From assembly GCA_959020035.1 (NCBI GenBank), contig CAUEQX010000077.1, forward strand, positions 1-8,703: DNA of 8,703 nucleotides, in the 5' to 3' direction. How positions within the stretch are numbered: the stretch's first letter is position 1; every line of letters begins with the position of its first letter. The DNA is from an uncultured Collinsella sp. (GTDB lineage Bacteria; Actinomycetota; Coriobacteriia; Coriobacteriales; Coriobacteriaceae). Positions 6,453 through 8,703 of the stretch are shown here, in pieces. The position numbers were made by a program, and so were the translations under genes. The notes below the pieces were generated by a model. It did no database searches. It was not told the origin of the DNA and worked only from the letters and a program-made list of their open reading frames with translations.

Positions 6453-7910
6453 TTACGCAGCGAGACGCTTGAGGACGTCGATGAGCAGCTCGTAGAAGCG
6501 CTCGGCAGAAGCGAGCTCCATGCTCTCGTCCGGGGTGTGGACATCGGAGAGCGTCGGGCCCACGGCGATGGCGTCCAGGCCGTGCAGGGCCTCGGCAAAC
6601 AGGCCGCACTCAAGGCCGGCGTGAATGGACTCGATGCGCAGCTCGGAGCCAAAGAGCTCGCGATAGCTCTCGACAAAGACGTCGCGGACCGGCGAATGCT
6701 CGGCATAGCTCCAGCCGGGATACTCGAACTCGAACTTGGCGTCAAAGCCCAGGACATCGGCCAGCGTCTGCAGGCGGTCCTTGAACTCGTTCTGCAGCGA
6801 GGTGATCGAGGAGCGCGGGGACAGCATGATCTTGACCTCATCGTCAGAAGTGGCGACCACGCCGATGTTGGAGGAAACCTCGACGGAACCGTCGGTGGCG
6901 ACGTTGCGGCGAATCACGCCGTTAGGGGCAAGACGCAGGGCGCGGATGAGGGCAAGCGCGGACTTCTCATCCATGGCCTCGACCTCGGCGTTGTCGGCAA
7001 TCTCAACCGTGCAGGTAAAGCCGGGGTCGAAGACCTCGAGCTCGGCAGTGACGTCGGCGATGATGTCCTTTGCGATCTGGGCCGCGGCCTCGGCGGCAGC
7101 GTGGTCGGCGTAGACCAGAACAGCCTTGCACTCACGGTTGATGGCGTTGTCCTTGGTGCCGCCGTTAAAGCTAACGATGGCGGGCTCGCCGGCAACCATC
7201 AGGCGGTCGATGATGCGGGCCATGATGAGGTTGCCGTTGCCGCGCTCCAGGTGGATATCGCTGCCGGAGTGACCGCCCAGCAGGCCGGAGATGTCGAGCG
7301 TGAGGGTACTACCGGTCTTGTGCTCGTGCGCGATCGGGCAGGTGTAGGTAACGACGACGCCGCCGGCACAGCTGACGGTGGCAACGCCCTCTTCCTCGGA
7401 GTCAAGGTTGATCATGGTGCGGGCGCTAATCTGGGACTTGTCGAGCGTCTCGGCGCCGACCAGGCCAGTCTCCTCGTCGGTGGTGAACACGCACTCGAGG
7501 GCCGGATGGGTAATCGAATCGTCGTTGAGCACGGTAAGCATAAGCGCGACGGCAATACCGTTGTCGGCGCCCAGAGTGGTGCCGTTAGCGGTGAGGACGC
7601 CGTCCTTGACGACCAGGTCGATACCATCGGTCGTAAAGTCGTGCTCAACGGAGCCCAACTTGTCGCACACCATATCGATGTGGCCCTGCAGCATCACGGT
7701 CGGGGCATTCTCGGCACCGGCAGATGCGGGCTTGCGAATGATGACGTTGTAGACCTCGTCCTGGTACACATCGAGACCGCGCTCCTTGGCAAACGCAACC
7801 AGGAAATCGCTGATGCCCTTCTCGTTGCCAGACCCACGGGGGATCGCGCTGACCTCCTCAAAGAAATGGAACAGCTGGGCGGGCTCGTAGCCGGTAATCT
7901 TGTAGTCCAT
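6453..7910 (-). CDS. pepD: Aminoacyl-histidine dipeptidase (M20 metallopeptidase, PepD)
   Basis: Cytosolic zinc dipeptidase of the M20 family; known members cleave Xaa-His and other dipeptides, supplying amino acids from peptides. The 485-residue product equals the usual PepD length. Metal and catalytic residues are all visible: H77 and D79 in GHIDMVCD, the bridging D116 in TLGADNG, the catalytic E146 and metal ligand E147 in TDEETGL, D170 in INLDSEEEG, and H458 in VHTPDES. The lid-domain motif LLGGHSGSDIH is also present. The ATG at 7908-7910 has AAGGAGG 4 bases upstream; a longer frame back to 8015 lacks such a site and is not used. It is monocistronic by appearance, ending at the hairpin shared with hipA. 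Confidence 0.96.
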   Translation of the reverse strand: MDYKITGYEPAQLFHFFEEVSAIPRGSGNEKGISDFLVAFAKERGLDVYQDEVYNVIIRKPASAGAENAPTVMLQGHIDMVCDKLGSVEHDFTTDGIDLVVKDGVLTANGTTLGADNGIAVALMLTVLNDDSITHPALECVFTTDEETGLVGAETLDKSQISARTMINLDSEEEGVATVSCAGGVVVTYTCPIAHEHKTGSTLTLDISGLLGGHSGSDIHLERGNGNLIMARIIDRLMVAGEPAIVSFNGGTKDNAINRECKAVLVYADHAAAEAAAQIAKDIIADVTAELEVFDPGFTCTVEIADNAEVEAMDEKSALALIRALRLAPNGVIRRNVATDGSVEVSSNIGVVATSDDEVKIMLSPRSSITSLQNEFKDRLQTLADVLGFDAKFEFEYPGWSYAEHSPVRDVFVESYRELFGSELRIESIHAGLECGLFAEALHGLDAIAVGPTLSDVHTPDESMELASAERFYELLIDVLKRLAA

Positions 7911-7954
7911 GGTGCCTCCTTGGCGCAACTGGTTAGACAGTAAGACATGCGACT

Positions 7955-7983
7955 TGTATATTCCCAGACTTTGCGTGCATAAA
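7955..7983 (-). promoter_or_regulatory. Possible pepD promoter
   Basis: On the minus strand, TTTATG (7978-7983) and TATACA (7955-7960) are 17 bases apart and lie about 45 bases before the pepD start codon. Both boxes match the consensus only partly. The rest of the pepD-clpC gap (7911-8124) contains no gene that I can support. Confidence 0.3.
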
Positions 7984-8067
7984 CCAGTCGAAAACGCCGA
8001 GCGCCCTCGCATCATCGGCTAACGGTGGACCGTATAGCGTAACGGTCACAACTTCCGCAGCTCTACA

Positions 8068-8099
8068 AATCGAGGCGCCCTTTCCGGAGCGCCTCGATT
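8068..8099 (-). terminator. Hairpin terminator after clpC
   Basis: AATCGAGGCGC (8068-8078) and GCGCCTCGATT (8089-8099) form a perfect 11 bp stem with a 10-base loop, starting 25 bases beyond the clpC stop codon on the minus strand. The stem's outer end plus the next bases give only a short T run (ATTTG), so it is a weak intrinsic terminator or a 3' end-stabilising hairpin rather than a textbook one. Confidence 0.6.
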
Positions 8100-8124
8100 G
8101 CGCGTATCAAATTGTCGCCACGCC

Positions 8125-8703
8125 CTACAGCGCGCCGGAACCGGCTTGCATCATGCCGCCGGGGCCCGAGGTCACGCCGCCGCTCACGGGCGCGGCGTTG
8201 CCGGTGTGCGGTACCGCCGGGGCGGTATCGCCACCAAGCGTGCCCGCCGGACGCGGTGCCGGGATCTCGCCCGTGCCGCGGCTAAAGACAAACTTGCCAT
8301 CGGCCACGTCGCACAGGACGGTATCGCCCTCGCCCCACTCGCCAGCCAGCAGTTCCTCGGACAGCGGATCCTCGATGAGCTTTTGGATGGCACGACGCAG
8401 CGGACGCGCGCCGTTGGTGAGGTCGGTACCCTCCGCCACAATCTTGTCGTAGGCCGCATCGGTAAGCTTGATGTTCATGCCGTTTGCGATCAGGCGCTGG
8501 CGCAGATCGTCCACCAGCAGGTGCGCAATCTTGGTCAGGTTCTCGCCCGAGAGCTTCTGGAACACCACGATGTCGTCGATACGGTTGAGCAGCTCGGGGC
8601 GGAACAGGCGCTTGAGCTCGCCCATCGCGCGGCCGCGGATCTCACTCGAGGTGAGGCCCTGCTCGCCGGTGGTGCCAAAGCCAACGCTCGCATCCTGCGC
8701 GAT
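8125..8703 (-). CDS. clpC: ATP-dependent Clp protease ATPase subunit, ClpC type (C-terminal part)
   Basis: The C-terminal 192 residues of a Hsp100/Clp AAA+ unfoldase that feeds substrates to ClpP; the 5' part lies beyond the right edge. Visible are the end of the second ATPase domain with FRPELLNRIDDIVVF, containing the arginine-finger region, then the small D2 domain with the sensor-2 motif GARPLRRAIQKLIEDPLSEELL. GFGTTGEQG upstream resembles the segment before this region in ClpC proteins. After the D2 domain (which ends near VLCDVADGKFVFSR) there is a tail of about 50 residues rich in Gly, Ala and Pro, ending GGMMQAGSGAL, with no recognised domain. ClpC rather than ClpA or ClpB is inferred from family resemblance and from nearby disA; the N-terminal domain needed to confirm it is not in view. 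Confidence 0.9.
   Translation of the reverse strand: MAQDASVGFGTTGEQGLTSSEIRGRAMGELKRLFRPELLNRIDDIVVFQKLSGENLTKIAHLLVDDLRQRLIANGMNIKLTDAAYDKIVAEGTDLTNGARPLRRAIQKLIEDPLSEELLAGEWGEGDTVLCDVADGKFVFSRGTGEIPAPRPAGTLGGDTAPAVPHTGNAAPVSGGVTSGPGGMMQAGSGAL

Noticed and set aside
6408..7943. 511-codon open frame on the + strand opposite pepD
   Set aside because: It is an antisense shadow of a GC-rich gene: it has no plausible ribosome site, no recognisable domain, and pepD has every catalytic motif on the other strand.

Overview
The window reads as high-GC actinobacterial chromosome, most like a gut Coriobacteriia member of the Collinsella/Olsenella kind. That assignment is inference from GC-rich codon use, strong AAGGAG-type ribosome sites and gene order; no rRNA or marker gene here proves it.

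Layout. From the left edge to 3496 there is a tightly packed minus-strand operon, transcribed disA - ispD - ispF - cysS: a c-di-AMP synthase, two consecutive MEP-pathway enzymes, and cysteinyl-tRNA synthetase, which runs off the left edge. Junctions overlap or nearly touch (TAATG at disA/ispD, 11 bp overlap at ispD/ispF, 3 bp gap at ispF/cysS), so translational coupling is likely. disA starts with TTG; an in-frame stop upstream and a good Shine-Dalgarno sequence fix this start.

Between 3497 and 3845 is a divergent control region. Its + strand carries a yybP-ykoY (manganese) riboswitch with a mutually exclusive intrinsic terminator, followed by mntP, a Mn(II) exporter. The geometry predicts an ON switch: Mn binding holds P1 and blocks the terminator.

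From 4425 to 6324 (+ strand) lies a HipBA-type toxin-antitoxin operon. Its leader holds three TGCA-N6-TGCA operator-like sites spaced exactly 27 bp apart. The antitoxin has a normal HTH domain but an unusual Arg/His-rich linker that may be the product of two compensating homopolymer indels. The HipA kinase has all the hallmark motifs. Codon use in hipBA looks less GC-biased than in its neighbours, consistent with horizontal acquisition.

A strong hairpin at 6357-6397 separates hipA from the convergent minus-strand pepD (M20 dipeptidase, 6453-7910). Further right, after a second hairpin, is the 3' end of a minus-strand Clp ATPase of the ClpC type (8125 to the right edge), with a Gly/Ala/Pro-rich tail.

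Together, clpC and disA-ispD-ispF-cysS resemble the clpC-radA-disA-ispD-ispF-...-cysS neighbourhood known from Firmicutes, here without radA and interrupted by pepD, hipBA and mntP. I found no clearly undescribed system. The most notable items are the hipBA operator array, the odd antitoxin linker and the well-resolved Mn riboswitch.
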